DNA of 64,000 nucleotides, taken from contig CAMFIF010000006.1 of assembly GCA_945952415.1 (NCBI GenBank), positions 124,001-188,000 of the forward strand. Direction: 5' to 3'. Positions within the stretch are counted from its first letter, which is position 1, and every line of letters begins with the position of its first letter. Both the position numbers and the translations under genes were made by a program. The notes beneath the pieces are model-generated. The model saw only the letters and a program-made list of their open reading frames with translations, was not told the origin of the DNA and made no database searches. Below are positions 1 to 10,055 of this stretch, in pieces. This DNA comes from an uncultured Rhizobium sp. (GTDB lineage: Bacteria; Pseudomonadota; Alphaproteobacteria; Rhizobiales; Rhizobiaceae).

Positions 1-40
1 AATCAACCCCAAAAGGCCCGGAAAACCATGCTGCTGCGCA

Positions 41-54
41 GCGAAAATGTTCGC
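41..54. promoter_or_regulatory. Operator-like inverted repeat upstream of glpD (distal)
   Basis: GCGAA and TTCGC arms flank AATG, and the half-site ATGTTCG is the core of known GlpR (DeoR-family) operators. A second copy of ATGTTCG lies about 80 bp downstream. Reading this as a GlpR operator is an inference from the glp genes that follow; no glpR gene lies inside the window. Confidence 0.45.
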
Positions 55-132
55 AAATACCGATAAGATCGACAAGACTTCGCATTTGACCCAGTTATTT
101 GGCGTATTTAGCGGTGCTGCGGCGCAGTAATG

Positions 133-164
133 TTCGTTTTATCCTAGTATCGAAAAAAAACGAA
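133..164. promoter_or_regulatory. Operator-like inverted repeat upstream of glpD (proximal)
   Basis: TTCGTTTT at 133-140 is the exact reverse complement of AAAACGAA at 157-164, with a further CGAA at 151-154. The left arm is part of AATGTTCGTTTT, which resembles a GlpR half-site. It lies 64 bp before the glpD start, where a repressor site would be expected. Positions 1-227 hold no convincing gene and look like a promoter region. Confidence 0.5.
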
Positions 165-227
165 AATCCGAATTGACAAGCTGGGGATCTTGGGCAACCT
201 TGAGGCCAGAAAAAGGGAGGGTGTGAC

Positions 228-1808
228 GTGGCGTCAGAGGCACGGCCGGAGACGGTCGATCTCTTCATCATCGGTGGCGGCATCAATGGCTGCGGCATTG
301 CCCGCGATGCGAGCGGGCGCGGCCTTTCGGTCGCCGTTGCCGAGCAGGGCGATCTGGCCCAGGCAACCTCTTCGGCCTCCACGAAGCTGTTCCATGGCGG
401 CCTGCGCTATCTCGAATATTTCGAATTCCGTCTGGTACGCGAGGCGCTGGAAGAGCGCGAGACGCTGCTGAAGGCCATGCCCCATATCAGCTGGCCCATG
501 CGCTTCGTGCTGCCCTATCACAAGGACATGCGCTTCGAGGGCGATACGCCCGCGGGCAAGCTGTTACAGACCTTCATGCCCTGGATGAAGGGGCGCCGCC
601 CGGCCTGGATGATCCGCCTCGGCCTCTTCCTCTATGACACGCTCGGCGGGCGTCAGATCCTGCCGCCAACCCGCTCGCTCGATCTTTCCACCGATCCGGC
701 CGGCAAGCCGCTGCGCAAGATCTTCCGCAAGGCCTATGAATATTCCGACTGCTGGGTGGAGGATTCCAAGCTCGTATCCCTCAATGCCCGCGATGCGGCA
801 GAGCGCGGCGCGATCGTCATGACCCGCGCCCGGGTGGTCTCGGCCGAACGGGTCGATGGCCTCTGGTCGGTCCGCGTCCGCGACGGGTCGGGCGACACGG
901 TCTTTTCGGCCCGCGCCCTCGTCAATGCCGGCGGACCCTGGGTGGAAGACGTGATCCGCAACGTCGCCCGCATCAATTCCAGCGAAGGCGTGCGCCTCGT
1001 GCGCGGCAGCCATATCGTCACCCACAAGCTGTACGAGCATGACCGCTGCTATTTCTTCCAGGGGGAAGATGGCCGCATCATCTTCGCCATTCCCTACGAG
1101 AATGATTTCACGCTGATCGGCACCACGGACAAGGACCATCAGGCCGCGCCCTCCGAGGTCGCCTGCACGCCGGAGGAGCAGGATTATCTGCTGTCCTTCG
1201 CCAGCCGCTATTTCGAAAAGCCGGTGACGCGGGAAGACGTGGTCTGGACCTATTCCGGCGTGCGTCCGCTCTATAATGACGGGGCGAAATCGGCAACCGC
1301 GGCAACCCGCGACTATGTGCTCTCGCTCGACGAGAACGGCCCGCCGCTTCTCAATGTCTTCGGCGGCAAGATCACCACCTACCGGCGGCTCGCCGAAAGC
1401 GCCATGGAAAAGCTCACCCCCTTCTTCCCGAATGCATCGGGCCCGTGGACCGCGGGCGCGCCGCTGCCGGGCGGCGATTTCCCCCATGACGGGGTGGAGG
1501 CGCTGGTGGCGCGGCTGAAGGGCAGCCATGGCTTCCTCACGCAGGCCTGGGCGAAGCGCCTGGTGCGCGCCTATGGCACGGACGCGGAAAAGCTGCTCGC
1601 CGGGGCGGCCACGGCCGAGGATCTCGGCCGGCATTTCGGTGCCACGCTCACCGAGCGGGAGGTGCGCTGGCTGATGAGACATGAATTCGCACGCCGGGCC
1701 GACGATGTGGTCTGGCGACGCAGCAAGCTGGGGCTCCGGCTTTCGAAGGATGAAATCGCCGCGCTCGATGCCTTCATGGCCGGCGCGCACGAAAACGGGG
1801 CGGAGTGA
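228..1808 (+). CDS. glpD: Aerobic glycerol-3-phosphate dehydrogenase (FAD-dependent)
   Basis: This 526-residue protein oxidises sn-glycerol-3-phosphate to dihydroxyacetone phosphate and passes electrons through FAD to the quinone pool at the inner membrane. The N-terminal dinucleotide fold IIGGGINGCGIARDA (residues ~14-28) and the downstream SSASTKLFHGGLRYLE block are characteristic of GlpD, and the length is normal. The start is GTG at 228, preceded by GGGAGG. It heads the operon; the next gene begins 7 bp after its stop. Operator-like repeats upstream suggest control by a DeoR-family GlpR. The order glpD-glpSTPQUV matches the arrangement known from rhizobia. Identification is secure. Confidence 0.96.
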   Translation: MASEARPETVDLFIIGGGINGCGIARDASGRGLSVAVAEQGDLAQATSSASTKLFHGGLRYLEYFEFRLVREALEERETLLKAMPHISWPMRFVLPYHKDMRFEGDTPAGKLLQTFMPWMKGRRPAWMIRLGLFLYDTLGGRQILPPTRSLDLSTDPAGKPLRKIFRKAYEYSDCWVEDSKLVSLNARDAAERGAIVMTRARVVSAERVDGLWSVRVRDGSGDTVFSARALVNAGGPWVEDVIRNVARINSSEGVRLVRGSHIVTHKLYEHDRCYFFQGEDGRIIFAIPYENDFTLIGTTDKDHQAAPSEVACTPEEQDYLLSFASRYFEKPVTREDVVWTYSGVRPLYNDGAKSATAATRDYVLSLDENGPPLLNVFGGKITTYRRLAESAMEKLTPFFPNASGPWTAGAPLPGGDFPHDGVEALVARLKGSHGFLTQAWAKRLVRAYGTDAEKLLAGAATAEDLGRHFGATLTEREVRWLMRHEFARRADDVVWRRSKLGLRLSKDEIAALDAFMAGAHENGAE

Positions 1809-1815
1809 GGAGACG

Positions 1816-2904
<1,089 letters not shown>

Positions 2905-2911
2905 GGGTAAA

Positions 2912-3985
2912 ATGGCAAAGATCACGCTTTCCAATCTGGCCCATTCCTACCTGCCCCAGCCGAAGGGCGAACAGGATTATGCGCTGAAGAAACTGGATCA
3001 TGTCTGGGAAGATGGCGGCGCCTATGCGCTGCTCGGCTCCTCGGGTTGCGGCAAGACCACGCTGCTCAACATCATTTCCGGCCTGCTGAAGCCCTCCGAG
3101 GGCCGGGTGCTCTTCGGCGACCGCGACGTGACCCATGCGGAAACGGCCGAGCGCAACATCGCCCAGGTCTTTCAGTTCCCCGTGGTCTACGACACGATGA
3201 CGGTGCGCCAGAACCTCGCCTTCCCCTTGCGCAACCGCGGCATGGCCGCGCCGGTCATTGCCCGCCGGGTGGACCAGATCGCCCGGATGATCGGCATGGA
3301 AGCCATGCTCGACCGCAAGGCACGCGGGCTGACGGCGGATGCCAAGCAGAAGATCTCGCTCGGCCGCGGCATGGTGCGCGAGGACGTGAACGCGATCCTC
3401 TTCGACGAACCGCTGACCGTCATCGACCCGCTGATGAAGTGGGAGCTGCGCACCCAGCTGAAGACGCTGCACCGCGAATTCGGCCACACCATGATCTATG
3501 TCACCCATGACCAGACCGAGGCGCTGACCTTCGCCGACAAGGTGGTGGTGATGTATGACGGCCGGGTGGTGCAGATGGGCATGCCCGCCGAACTCTTCGA
3601 AAAGCCCGCCCATACCTTTGTCGGCTATTTCATCGGCTCGCCGGGCATGAACATCTTTGATGCCGAGGTCGAGGGCAATGTGGCGACGGTGGCCGGCCAT
3701 CAGGTGCCGCTCGGCGCCGCCTATTCCGGCCTGTCCGGCCGGGTGCAGATCGGCATCCGCCCGGAATATTCGCTGCTCGGCGATCAGGGGCTGCCCTTTG
3801 CCATCCGTCGGGTGGAGGATGTGGGCCGCCACCGCATCGTGCGCGGCGAGGCGCTCGGCAAGCCGATGAACGTCATCCTGCCCGAGGGCATGCCCGTGCC
3901 GGCAAGCGATGCCCGGGTGCAGTTCCTCGCCGACCGGGTGAATGTCTATGCCGATGACTGGCGCGTCGAGGGAGGGGCGCTCTGA
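2912..3985 (+). CDS. glpT: Glycerol ABC transporter ATP-binding protein GlpT
   Basis: This is the second ATPase subunit (357 residues) of the glycerol ABC importer. Walker A is GSSGCGKTT, the Q-loop is in QVFQFPVVYD, Walker B is ILFDEPLTVIDP and the H-loop is a normal YVTHDQTEA. The signature is degenerate: GLTADAKQKISLGRG stands where LSGGQ is expected. GlpS has the opposite defect. A C-terminal TOBE-like region follows. The ATG at 2912 is chosen because the longer frame overlaps glpS. The stop overlaps the glpP start (TGATG), indicating translational coupling. This is not the MFS glycerol-3-phosphate antiporter that shares the name glpT in enterics. Confidence 0.92.
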   Translation: MAKITLSNLAHSYLPQPKGEQDYALKKLDHVWEDGGAYALLGSSGCGKTTLLNIISGLLKPSEGRVLFGDRDVTHAETAERNIAQVFQFPVVYDTMTVRQNLAFPLRNRGMAAPVIARRVDQIARMIGMEAMLDRKARGLTADAKQKISLGRGMVREDVNAILFDEPLTVIDPLMKWELRTQLKTLHREFGHTMIYVTHDQTEALTFADKVVVMYDGRVVQMGMPAELFEKPAHTFVGYFIGSPGMNIFDAEVEGNVATVAGHQVPLGAAYSGLSGRVQIGIRPEYSLLGDQGLPFAIRRVEDVGRHRIVRGEALGKPMNVILPEGMPVPASDARVQFLADRVNVYADDWRVEGGAL

Positions 3986-4857
3986 TGGAAAAGACGCTCA
4001 ACAACAAGGCCTGGTTCCTGGTCCTGCCCGTGCTGCTGCTCGTGGCCTTCTCCGCCATCATCCCGCTGATGACGGTCGTCAACTATTCGGTCAACGACAC
4101 CTTCGGCGACAACCAGTTCTTCTGGGCGGGCCTCGAATGGTTCCAGGAAATGGTGACCTCGGACCGCCTGCACGAGGCGCTCGGCCGCCAGGTGATCTTC
4201 TCCGCCGTCATCCTCGCCATCGAGGTGCCGCTCGGCATCTATATCGCGCTCAACATGCCGAAGGGCGGCGTCTGGTCGAGCGTCTGCCTGGTGCTCATGG
4301 CGCTGCCCCTGCTCATTCCCTTTAATGTGGTGGGCACGATCTGGCAGATCTTCGGCCGCGTCGATATCGGCCTGCTCGGCCACACGCTGGCGGCAATTGG
4401 TATTGATTATAACTATACCAACGACCCGGTCGATGCCTGGATCACCGTCATCGTCATGGATGTCTGGCACTGGACCTCGCTTGTGGCGCTGCTCTGCTAT
4501 GCGGGCCTGCAGTCGATCCCGAACGCCTATTATCAGGCGGCCAAGGTGGACCAGGCGAGCCGCTGGAGCATTTTCCGCTATATCGAGCTGCCGAAGATGC
4601 GCGGCGTGCTGCTGATTGCCGTGCTCCTGCGCTTCATGGACAGTTTCATGATCTATACCGAGCCCTTCGTGGTGACCGGCGGCGGGCCCGGCAATTCGAC
4701 GACGTTCCTCTCGATCGATCTCGTGAAGATGGCCATCGGCCAGTTCGACCTCGGTCCCGCCGCCGCCTTCTCGATCATGTACTTCCTGGTGATCCAGCTC
4801 GTCTCCTGGGTGTTCTACACGGTCATGACCAATCTCGACAAAGAGGAGGCCAAGTGA
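3985..4857 (+). CDS. glpP: Glycerol ABC transporter permease GlpP
   Basis: This 290-residue integral membrane protein is a MalF/UgpA-type binding-protein-dependent permease. It starts with a hydrophobic helix (AWFLVLPVLLLVAFSAIIPL) and has about six transmembrane segments. The EAA-type coupling loop lies around residues 175-200 (YYQAAKVDQASRWSIFRYIE). The start overlaps the glpT stop by one base and the stop overlaps the glpQ start by one base. Together with GlpQ it forms the transmembrane channel of the glycerol importer energised by GlpS and GlpT. Confidence 0.93.
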   Translation: MEKTLNNKAWFLVLPVLLLVAFSAIIPLMTVVNYSVNDTFGDNQFFWAGLEWFQEMVTSDRLHEALGRQVIFSAVILAIEVPLGIYIALNMPKGGVWSSVCLVLMALPLLIPFNVVGTIWQIFGRVDIGLLGHTLAAIGIDYNYTNDPVDAWITVIVMDVWHWTSLVALLCYAGLQSIPNAYYQAAKVDQASRWSIFRYIELPKMRGVLLIAVLLRFMDSFMIYTEPFVVTGGGPGNSTTFLSIDLVKMAIGQFDLGPAAAFSIMYFLVIQLVSWVFYTVMTNLDKEEAK

Positions 4858-5660
4858 TGCGGCTCCGCAGCTCCGCGCTCGTCATGGCGCTTTACCTCAT
4901 CTTCCTGCTGGTCCCGATCTACTGGCTTCTCAACATGAGCCTGAAGACCAATGCGGAGATCAACTCCACCTTCTCGCTCTTCCCGATCAATCTCACCTTC
5001 CGCAACTACCTGACGATCCTCACCGATCCGGCCTGGTACATGGGCTATGTGAACTCGATCATCTATGTGGTGATGAACACGGTGATCTCCATCCTCGTGG
5101 CGCTGCCGGCGGCCTATGCCTTCAGCCGTTACACCTTCATGGGCGACAAGCACCTGTTCTTCTGGCTGCTCACCAACCGCATGGCGCCGCCCGCGGTCTT
5201 TGCCCTGCCCTTCTTCCAGCTCTATTCCTCCATCGGCCTTTTCGACACCCATATTGCGGTGGCGCTGGCGCACTGCCTGTTCAACGTGCCGCTGGCGGTC
5301 TGGATCCTCGAAGGCTTCATGCGCGGCGTGCCGAAGGAGATCGACGAGACCGCCTATATCGACGGCTATTCCTTCGGCCGGTTCTTCGTGAAGATCTTCA
5401 TGCCGCTGATCGCGTCCGGCATCGGTGTCACCGCCTTCTTCTGCTTCATGTTCTCCTGGGTGGAACTGTTGCTCTCGAGAACGTTGACATCTGTCAACGC
5501 CAAGCCGATCGCCGCCACCATGACCCGTACGGTCTCCGCCTCCGGCATGGACTGGGGCGTGCTGGCCGCGGCGGGCGTCCTCACCCTCATTCCGGGTGCG
5601 CTCGTCATCTGGTTCGTCCGCAATTACATTGCCAAGGGCTTTGCCCTGGGGAGGGTCTGA
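4857..5660 (+). CDS. glpQ: Glycerol ABC transporter permease GlpQ
   Basis: This MalG/UgpE-type permease has 267 residues and about six transmembrane helices. The coupling loop GVPKEIDETAYIDGYSF lies near residues 157-173. An in-frame GTG sits one codon upstream at 4854, but the ATG at 4857 is preferred because GAGGAGG ends about 7 bases before it and it overlaps the glpP stop as TGATG. Oddity: codons for TLTSVN at 5483-5498 spell a near-perfect repABC-type parS palindrome using codons (TTG, ACA, TCT) rare elsewhere in this gene. The protein is not the glycerophosphodiesterase that shares the name glpQ. Confidence 0.92.
   Translation: MRLRSSALVMALYLIFLLVPIYWLLNMSLKTNAEINSTFSLFPINLTFRNYLTILTDPAWYMGYVNSIIYVVMNTVISILVALPAAYAFSRYTFMGDKHLFFWLLTNRMAPPAVFALPFFQLYSSIGLFDTHIAVALAHCLFNVPLAVWILEGFMRGVPKEIDETAYIDGYSFGRFFVKIFMPLIASGIGVTAFFCFMFSWVELLLSRTLTSVNAKPIAATMTRTVSASGMDWGVLAAAGVLTLIPGALVIWFVRNYIAKGFALGRV
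5483..5498. other. parS-like palindrome inside glpQ
   Basis: GTTGACATCTGTCAAC has perfect 7-base arms (8 counting the flanking C and G) and differs by one base from GTTGACAGCTGTCAAC at 57230. Against the repABC centromere consensus GTTNNCNGCNGNNAAC it has a single mismatch, T for G at position 8. Whether RepB binds it is unknown. Confidence 0.4.
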
Positions 5661-6061
5661 TGCAGAGCACCCGCTGGAACCTCGTCTATGCCGTCACCGC
5701 GCTGGTCTTCGCGCTCGTCATCGCCGGCCTCGTCATGGCCGTGCCGGTAAAGGATGGCGCCCGCGACTGGTTCGCGCCGCTGGTGAAGAATGGCTGGATG
5801 GCTTGGACCTTCCCGGTCGCGCTGTTCTTCACTGTTATTGCCGGCCTGCTCGCGGTCTTCACGATCCTTGCGATCCGTTTCCCCGAGACGCCCAAGCGCG
5901 GCGTGCTGGGCATCGAGACGACGCGGGGCGACCGGCTCTTCATTTCGCTTCTGGGGTCAGCCTTCATCTGCCTAGGCTGGCTCTTTTTCTTCGGCGCGCC
6001 GCTCACATGGGCGCTGATCCTTTGCCTTGCCTGGGCGGTGGCGGTGTTCCGCTTCGTCTGA
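5660..6061 (+). CDS. glpU: Small membrane protein GlpU of the glycerol transporter (DUF2160 type)
   Basis: This is a 133-residue hydrophobic protein with about four predicted transmembrane segments (residues ~8-28, 47-69, 93-110 and 113-131). A small DUF2160 membrane protein at this position, between the second permease and the binding protein, is the usual GlpU of rhizobial glp operons. Its biochemical role is not established; an accessory part in the transporter is inferred from its fixed location. Its start overlaps the glpQ stop (TGATG). Confidence 0.85.
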   Translation: MQSTRWNLVYAVTALVFALVIAGLVMAVPVKDGARDWFAPLVKNGWMAWTFPVALFFTVIAGLLAVFTILAIRFPETPKRGVLGIETTRGDRLFISLLGSAFICLGWLFFFGAPLTWALILCLAWAVAVFRFV

Positions 6062-6077
6062 TCAGGGCATGAGAATG

Positions 6078-6110
6078 CCGGGCAAGGGAGTTTGCGCCTC
6101 CCCTGCCCGG
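6078..6110 (+). promoter_or_regulatory. Intercistronic stem-loop between glpU and glpV
   Basis: CCGGGCAAGGGAG (6078-6090) pairs with CTCCCCTGCCCGG (6098-6110) over 13 positions with one mismatch and a 7-base loop. No T-run follows, so it is unlikely to be a full terminator. A hairpin here would be expected to stabilise mRNA ends or allow the binding protein to be expressed at a different level from the permeases. Confidence 0.55.
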
Positions 6111-6156
6111 ATGGAAGAAAAACCGAGACCGTCTTTCATTCCGGGAGGATACGTAA

Positions 6157-7881
6157 ATGAGACGATCGCATACCACAACAGCATTGGCCCTGATCCTCAT
6201 GTTCAGCGCCGCCCCGGCTTTTGCCGGCATGGACGAGGCGAAATCGTTCCTCGACAAGGAAATCGGCGACCTGTCGACGCTGTCGCGCGCCGACCAGGAA
6301 AAGGAAATGCAGTGGTTCGTCGACGCCGCCAAGCCGTTCAACGGCATGGAGATCAAGGTGGTGTCGGAAACCCTGACCACCCATGAATATGAATCGAAGG
6401 TGCTGGCACCGGCCTTCACCGCGATCACCGGCATCAAGATCACCCATGACCTCATCGGCGAAGGCGATGTGGTCGAAAAGCTGCAGACCCAGATGCAGTC
6501 GGGCGAAAACATCTATGACGCCTACATCAACGACTCGGACCTGATCGGCACCCACTGGCGCTACCAGCAGGCCCGCAACCTGACCGACTGGATGGCCAAC
6601 GAAGGCAAGGATGTCACCAATCCGGGCCTCGACGTCGCCGATTTCATCGGCACGAAGTTCACGACCGCGCCGGATGGCAAGCTCTACCAGCTGCCCGACC
6701 AGCAGTTCGCGAACCTCTATTGGTTCCGCTACGACTGGTTCAACGACCAGAAGACCAAGGACGATTTCAAGGCCAAGTATGGCTACGATCTCGGCGTCCC
6801 GGTGAACTGGTCCGCCTATGAGGATATTGCCGAGTTCTTCACCGGCCGCGACATGTCCTATATCGGCGGTCCGAAGAGCGCCTGGGGCAACATGGACTAC
6901 GGCAAGAAGGACCCCTCGCTCGGCTGGCGTTACACCGATGCATGGATGTCCATGGCCGGCATGGGCGACAAGGGCGAGCCGAACGGCCTGCCGGTCGACG
7001 AATGGGGTGTCCGCGTGGACGAGAAGTCCCGTCCGGTCGGCTCCTGCGTTGCCCGTGGCGGTGCCACCAACGACGCGGCCGCCGTCTATGCCGTCACCAA
7101 GGCGATCGACTGGCTGAAGCGCTTCACCCCGCCGGAAGCCCAGGGCATGACCTTCTCCGAAGCCGGCCCGGTTCCGGCCCAGGGCGATGTCGCCCAGCAG
7201 ATGTTCTGGTACACCGCGTTTACCGCCGACATGGTCAAGGAAGGCCTGCCGGTCATGAACGCGGACGGCACGCCGAAGTGGCGCATGGCCCCCTCGCCGC
7301 ACGGCGCCTACTGGAGCGAAGGCACCAAGGTCGGCTATCAGGACGTGGGTTCCTGGACGCTGATGAAGTCCACGCCTGAGGACCGCGCCAAGGCCGCCTG
7401 GCTCTATGCGCAGTTCGTGACCTCGAAGACCGTCGACGTGAAGAAGTCCCATGTGGGCCTGACCTTCATCCGCGAATCGACGATCAATCACAAGTCCTTC
7501 ACCGATCGTGCGCCGAAGCTTGGCGGTCTGGTCGAGTTCTACCGTTCGCCGGCCCGCGTGGCCTGGTCGCCGACCGGCACGAACATTCCTGACTATCCGA
7601 AGCTCGCCCAGCTGTGGTGGCAGAACATCGGCGACGCCATGTCCGGTGCGAAGTCTCCGCAGGAAGCCCTCGACTCGCTCTGCGCCGAGCAGGAAAAGGT
7701 GCTGGCCCGCATCGAGAAGTCCGGCGTTCAGGGCGATATCGGCCCGAAGCTGAACGAAGAGAAGGACCCGCAATACTGGATCGACCAGCCCGGCTCGCCC
7801 GTTGGTCCGCTCGCCAACGAAAAGCCGAAGCCGGAAACCATTTCCTACGACGAACTGGTCAAGTCCTGGCAGAAGGGCTGA
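6157..7881 (+). CDS. glpV: Glycerol ABC transporter periplasmic binding protein GlpV
   Basis: This is a 574-residue extracellular solute-binding protein. Residues 1-24 form a classic signal peptide ending FSAAPAFA before G, so the mature protein is periplasmic. The length exceeds most sugar-binding proteins but fits the GlpV family of rhizobial glycerol transporters. Clustered tryptophan and tyrosine residues (LYWFRYDWFNDQ, TKVGYQDVGSW) are consistent with polyol binding. GGGAGG precedes the ATG. It ends the operon and is followed by a strong terminator. Substrate is taken from family and context; glycerol is likely but related polyols are possible. Confidence 0.92.
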   Translation: MRRSHTTTALALILMFSAAPAFAGMDEAKSFLDKEIGDLSTLSRADQEKEMQWFVDAAKPFNGMEIKVVSETLTTHEYESKVLAPAFTAITGIKITHDLIGEGDVVEKLQTQMQSGENIYDAYINDSDLIGTHWRYQQARNLTDWMANEGKDVTNPGLDVADFIGTKFTTAPDGKLYQLPDQQFANLYWFRYDWFNDQKTKDDFKAKYGYDLGVPVNWSAYEDIAEFFTGRDMSYIGGPKSAWGNMDYGKKDPSLGWRYTDAWMSMAGMGDKGEPNGLPVDEWGVRVDEKSRPVGSCVARGGATNDAAAVYAVTKAIDWLKRFTPPEAQGMTFSEAGPVPAQGDVAQQMFWYTAFTADMVKEGLPVMNADGTPKWRMAPSPHGAYWSEGTKVGYQDVGSWTLMKSTPEDRAKAAWLYAQFVTSKTVDVKKSHVGLTFIRESTINHKSFTDRAPKLGGLVEFYRSPARVAWSPTGTNIPDYPKLAQLWWQNIGDAMSGAKSPQEALDSLCAEQEKVLARIEKSGVQGDIGPKLNEEKDPQYWIDQPGSPVGPLANEKPKPETISYDELVKSWQKG

Positions 7882-7936
7882 TCCGAACCTGACCCGCGCG
7901 ACCCCCTGGGCCTCGCGGGCTCCCCAGACACTGAAG

Positions 7937-7965
7937 ACGGCGCCGGTCCTCCGGCGCCGTTTTTC
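7937..7965 (+). terminator. Rho-independent terminator of the glp operon
   Basis: ACGGCGCCGG and CCGGCGCCGT form a perfect 10-bp stem with a TCCT loop, followed by TTTTTCT. It lies 56 bp after the glpV stop. The remaining bases to 8153 hold no gene. Confidence 0.92.
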
Positions 7966-8153
7966 TAGGTATTGAACGACATGCCCGCCGCTTTCTGGTC
8001 ACTGGCACTTGCGATCTAAATGGTTGCAGCGTGCGGAGAGGCAATCTTGACAAAATTTAGGGCTCGCTTCAGAGAAGCGGCACTAACCTTCGTTTTTATC
8101 TGGGCGCTGTTATTGTTTCTTTCATAATAGGGCAGTGGGAGGCCTTTCATTAA

Positions 8154-10055
8154 ATGTCCAAACCCGCGGCACTTTCCTATCGCGCAGATATTGACGGCCT
8201 CCGTGCAATATCCGTGGCCGTAATCCTCCTGTTTCATGCGGGATATTCATCATTTTCTGGCGGATTTGTTGGGGTTGATGTTTTCTTCGTCATCAGCGGA
8301 TACCTTATCACTGCGCAGATTCTTACGAGGGTGGATCAGGATAACTTTTCTTTTCTTCAATTTTACGTGCGCCGAGTTCGTCGCCTCATGCCTGCGGCCA
8401 TGACAACGATTACGTTAACGGCTGTCTTTGCATGCTTTGTGCTAACCCCCGAAGAGCTCGTGGATTTCGGAAGATCCATGCTCGCCTCGCTGCTTTGGAG
8501 CGCCAATATCTTCTTCTGGGCGTCAACCGGCTACTTCGACCTTGATGCACATGTGAAACCTTTGCTGCATCTATGGTCGCTCAGCGTTGAGGAACAGTTC
8601 TATCTCCTGTGGCCTGCATTTCTTGTAATAGTTGGCGGACGCTCTGCAAATCGTCGTCTGGCTGCCATCGCTCTCATCTCGGGCGCGAGCTTATGGAACT
8701 GCGACTTTGCTAAATTTCTGCCCTCCACGCTATTCTACCTTATGCCCTTTAGAATCGTTGAATTTGGGATGGGTGCGCTTCTCGCCGTCCCTGGGTTGGG
8801 CATCCGCCTTCCGGCCATTCTCGAAGAAGCGCTTACGTGCGTAGGGTTGTTGCTTATCGGATACTCGACCGCAATTTTTACGGAAACCGTGCCATTCCCC
8901 GGACTCAATGCCCTTTTGCCTTGTCTGGGCGCAACATTAACAATCTTGGGCGGACGCGCGAGATTTACGGGTCTTCTGCTCCGAAATCCCCTGTCTAGAG
9001 GCCTTGGTAGAATAAGCTATTCGCTTTATCTGGTTCATTGGCCGATTATGGTCTTTTACCGGATTATGTATCCCGGTCCCATTTCAGACGAGGGAAAATT
9101 CGGTGTGGTGGGGTTGTCCATCGCGCTAGGCTACCTCCTGTTCCGTTATGTGGAAGTGCCTTTCCGTCCAGGAGAAGAAAACAGGGGGGCAGTATCTGCT
9201 TTTCGGGTCCTTGCCGTCTTTGGAGCAGCGCTCTCCTGCCTGTCTCTTGCTGCTGTTTCGATGATCGTTCAAGATGGTTGGATCTGGAGATATGCTCCCG
9301 CTATCCGTGACGAAATGAAAGTCAATTTGGATAAGGAGATTGCTTGGGAAAACCTTAACGGATTGCAGCGACCGTTCGGTCAGGGCAAGGCCTCACGAGT
9401 GTTGGTCATCGGAGACAGTCAGGCCGGTGATTTCCTGAATACAATCCTTGCGGCAAAGTTGGACGACCGGCTGCAAATCCGTACTGCGGTGGTCCAGGCT
9501 GAGTGTCAGGCCGTAATTCCCCGCACGAGAGATTACTATAAATCGCTTCGCCCGCCATACGATCAGCGATGTCGCGAGGTGCATGAGATGCTCTTGCGTT
9601 CCGGCCAGATTGAGAAGGCAGACATCGTGGTGATAGCCGCGAACTGGCAGATCTTCGCCGTTCCGGAATTGCAGAACACCATCCGCTATCTCAGAGCCCA
9701 CGGTGTGAAGGAGGTCCATATCGTCGGCCGAAAGGATCAGGGCATGAGTGGCCAAGCCTTGCTGCGGAAGTCAGGCCGCCTAGAGGGCATTGAGACCCTT
9801 TCGGCGGAATATCGTTCGGCTGAAGCCATAAACATTAATAAGCTGGTTATGGAGGCCTCAGAAGGGGCCAAATACATAGATGTGATGGGCGCAGCGTGTC
9901 CCACATCTTCCTATTGCCGCGTTGTGACGTCCGAGGGAAAGGTGATTTTTTCGGATATCATGCATTTTACGCGGTCTGGAACAGGATACATGTCCAAAAT
10001 TTATCAGGAAAAGGGTGTTTTCGACTTTCTCCGATCTGCCCGAGCGAGGGATTGA
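8154..10055 (+). CDS. Membrane O-acyltransferase with C-terminal SGNH domain (OafA type)
   Basis: This 633-residue protein has an N-terminal acyltransferase-3 domain of about ten membrane helices (residues ~1-370; YRADIDGLRAISVAVILLFH and VFFVISGYLI are typical) and a C-terminal SGNH hydrolase-like domain (block I VLVIGDSQAGD near residue 415; DxxH-type SDIMHFT near the C-terminus). Such proteins move acetyl groups across the inner membrane and transfer them to O-antigen, exopolysaccharide or peptidoglycan. GGGAGG lies 11 bases before the ATG. GC content falls sharply compared with the glp genes, marking the left edge of the polysaccharide island. The acceptor sugar is unknown. Confidence 0.88.
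   Translation: MSKPAALSYRADIDGLRAISVAVILLFHAGYSSFSGGFVGVDVFFVISGYLITAQILTRVDQDNFSFLQFYVRRVRRLMPAAMTTITLTAVFACFVLTPEELVDFGRSMLASLLWSANIFFWASTGYFDLDAHVKPLLHLWSLSVEEQFYLLWPAFLVIVGGRSANRRLAAIALISGASLWNCDFAKFLPSTLFYLMPFRIVEFGMGALLAVPGLGIRLPAILEEALTCVGLLLIGYSTAIFTETVPFPGLNALLPCLGATLTILGGRARFTGLLLRNPLSRGLGRISYSLYLVHWPIMVFYRIMYPGPISDEGKFGVVGLSIALGYLLFRYVEVPFRPGEENRGAVSAFRVLAVFGAALSCLSLAAVSMIVQDGWIWRYAPAIRDEMKVNLDKEIAWENLNGLQRPFGQGKASRVLVIGDSQAGDFLNTILAAKLDDRLQIRTAVVQAECQAVIPRTRDYYKSLRPPYDQRCREVHEMLLRSGQIEKADIVVIAANWQIFAVPELQNTIRYLRAHGVKEVHIVGRKDQGMSGQALLRKSGRLEGIETLSAEYRSAEAININKLVMEASEGAKYIDVMGAACPTSSYCRVVTSEGKVIFSDIMHFTRSGTGYMSKIYQEKGVFDFLRSARARD

Noticed and set aside
6136..7773. A 545-codon minus-strand frame over glpV
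   Set aside because: It is antisense to a secreted binding protein with signal peptide and ribosome-binding site; there is no independent support.
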